Source: Ichthyosporea sp. XGB-2017a
Lineage: Eukaryota > Opisthokonta > Ichthyosporea
Direction: 5' to 3'
Length of the DNA: 28,256 nucleotides
NCBI GenBank assembly: GCA_002811675.1
Contig: PDIM01010353.1
Coordinates: 104,910 to 133,165, forward strand
Shown: in pieces, positions 26,927 through 28,256 of the stretch
Position numbering within the stretch: the stretch's first letter is position 1
Layout: every line of letters starts with the position of its first letter
Notes under the pieces: generated by a model
What the model was told of the DNA's origin: nothing
Database searches by the model: none
The model's input: the letters and a program-made list of their open reading frames with translations, nothing else
Made by a program: the position numbers and the translations under genes

Positions 26927-27814
26927 CTATATGCACCCGGGAACTACTTGGTCATACATACTGCTATCAGGGTCATGGGCTTTAGTATGTGATTCGCTAC
27001 TCGTTTCCAGGAAAGGGTGTTTCAAAATATCATTTAGACAAAGCCTTCTTGAGCTATCCACGACTAGTATTTTGCTTACTAGGTCGGCAGCTTCAGGTGA
27101 CATATGTCTTGGAATACTAAAACTCCCCCTTTTGATTTTACTGAAAAGCTTCTCAGGGTCACTGTCTAAAAAGGGGTACTTTCCCACTAGCAGTGTGAAT
27201 AAAATTACACCCAGGGCCCATACGTCTGAAGAAGTTCCGGAATAAGGAGATCCTGACAGGATTTCTGGTGAAATATACCCAGGGGAACCACAGGGACTAG
27301 ACAGTATGTCTGAATGCTTTAATGTCACAGCATAAGTGAAGTCGATTATCCGAATGTTTCGCCTAGTTTCATCCAAGGCAATGTTGGGTAGCTTTAAGTC
27401 TCTGTGAACCACACCTCTTGAATGGCAATGTTGAACAGCATCACATATTTGTCTAAATAAAGAAACGGCTTTTCGTTCACGGAGTCTTCCTCCTGGTTGC
27501 TTTAGAACGTATTCCATCAATGTGCCCGTCTGACTGAAGTACTCATACACAAGAAAAAATTTATCCTCATTCTGTACAACATCAAGAAGATTCAAGACTC
27601 TATCGGAACCCTTTAGTGAATACAGAACAAAGATCTGATCCTTGAGGCTTTCAAGATCACTTTCCGACAGTTCTTGCTTCTGTATAGTTCGTACAAGCGC
27701 AAACTTCCCACTTTCCAAGTGAACCGCTTGTCTAAGCCCAGAAGCCCCTTCAATGCAATTCTGAATTCGCCAACTACCAATGATTATATATTCATTTTCC
27801 TGTACACCTCTCAT
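26927..27814 (-). CDS. Tribbles-like pseudokinase with C-terminal COP1-type motif, 295 residues
   Basis: Single exon, ATG at 27814. Kinase fold about residues 12-270. Degenerate or missing: the glycine loop (IEGASGLRQA), the beta-3 lysine (SGKFALVR, Arg42 at that position), the helix-C Glu (Gln60) and the DFG glycine (DFT, 158-160). Retained: HRDLKLPN (137-144) and a CAMK-like C-lobe with CGSPGYISPEIL (175-186), SDVWALGVILFTLLVGKYPF, LFSKIKRGSFSIP and ILKHPF (263-268). The C-lobe wording (GKYPFLDSDPEKLFSKIKRG) is closest to Tribbles, as is the short tail with DQVVPG (288-293), where Tribbles proteins carry DQ(I/L)VP(D/E), the COP1 ligase-binding motif. Tribbles act as scaffolds for degrading C/EBP factors, and three C/EBP-like genes lie nearby. 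A divergent active SNF1/CAMK kinase is the alternative. Confidence 0.78.
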   Translation of the reverse strand: MRGVQENEYIIIGSWRIQNCIEGASGLRQAVHLESGKFALVRTIQKQELSESDLESLKDQIFVLYSLKGSDRVLNLLDVVQNEDKFFLVYEYFSQTGTLMEYVLKQPGGRLRERKAVSLFRQICDAVQHCHSRGVVHRDLKLPNIALDETRRNIRIIDFTYAVTLKHSDILSSPCGSPGYISPEILSGSPYSGTSSDVWALGVILFTLLVGKYPFLDSDPEKLFSKIKRGSFSIPRHMSPEAADLVSKILVVDSSRRLCLNDILKHPFLETSSESHTKAHDPDSSMYDQVVPGCI

Positions 27815-28256
27815 GGCTGAATGAAACCAAAAGCTAGTTAAATGCTTTGCACCTGTTCTTGTTATCTTTTTTGCTTTTTTTCTTTGTAATCCAAGTCAAA
27901 AGTCAGCAATCCATACTTCGGGAATAGCAGTAACAATCAACTAAGTTCTTCCTCTCCTTTTCTTCTGTGGTCCTTCTTGTTCCTCAGCTTTGTGTCCTTT
28001 CCTTTCTGGTCCCTTCTCCTTCTTTTCTTCCTCTTACTTTTCTTTCCTTCTTCCTCACACTCGCTATTTTTGTTTGACCTTTTTTCCCACTTTGACTATT
28101 CAAATCAAACGCTTCTACTAAACAACACTCTAAAGATATCCTTTCCGCACAAGATTTGAGGCATAAAAACATAAAAACTAAACTAAAAAAAAAAACAAAA
28201 CAAAGAAAGATTAAAGCAAAATTATGAAAAAAAAAAGCTAATATTCAGAAATAAAA
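27815..28256. other. Upstream region of the Tribbles-like gene
   Basis: No gene is seen. It is a pyrimidine-rich tract (T/C on the plus strand) followed by an A-rich end. No TATA box is evident on the minus strand. Short frames here are low complexity. Confidence 0.5.

Overview
This is nuclear DNA from a eukaryote that uses the standard genetic code. It is AT-rich with about 11 genes in 28 kb. Spliceosomal introns are short (77 to 120 nt) with GTAAGT-like donors and T-rich acceptors. The gene set points to an animal or close relative: a ketohexokinase, a GULO-type sugar-lactone oxidase, C/EBP-like bZIP factors and a Tribbles-like pseudokinase. The compact genes, tiny introns and palindrome-rich (GTAC, CATG, GCTAGC) intergenic texture suggest a non-bilaterian animal such as a sponge, but that is inference and the species cannot be named.

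Left half (0-12.6 kb), gene-dense and mostly intron-containing: ketohexokinase (+, 2 exons), the H/ACA snoRNP protein NHP2 (-, 2 exons), a 565-residue polytopic membrane protein of no recognised family (-, 1 exon), an L-gulonolactone/aldonolactone oxidase (+, 3 exons), two divergently transcribed secreted proteins that appear to be diverged paralogues (7549-8771 -, 3 exons; 9300-10382 +, 2 exons), and a sphingosine kinase (+, 2 exons). The oxidase and the first secreted-protein gene are convergent and their coding ends overlap by 8 nt.

Right half (12.6-28.3 kb), gene-poor and, among confident genes, intronless: three related C/EBP-like bZIP genes (14653-15303 +, 15814-16335 -, 22171-22842 -) and a Tribbles-like pseudokinase (26927-27814 -) ending in a DQVVPG tail that resembles the COP1-binding motif of Tribbles proteins. 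Long stretches between them hold a zinc-knuckle retroelement remnant, a foldback element, dispersed repeats, a 20-nt poly-C run, perfect palindromes and a probably broken gene just beyond the pseudokinase.

The most interesting reading is functional. Tribbles proteins in vertebrates, flies and worms act on C/EBP-type bZIP factors, in vertebrates by bridging them to the COP1 ubiquitin ligase. Here a Tribbles-like gene sits within 13 kb of a local family of three unusual C/EBP-like factors, whose zippers carry an aromatic residue at the first position where C/EBP has leucine. The second notable item is the apparently undescribed secreted protein pair.
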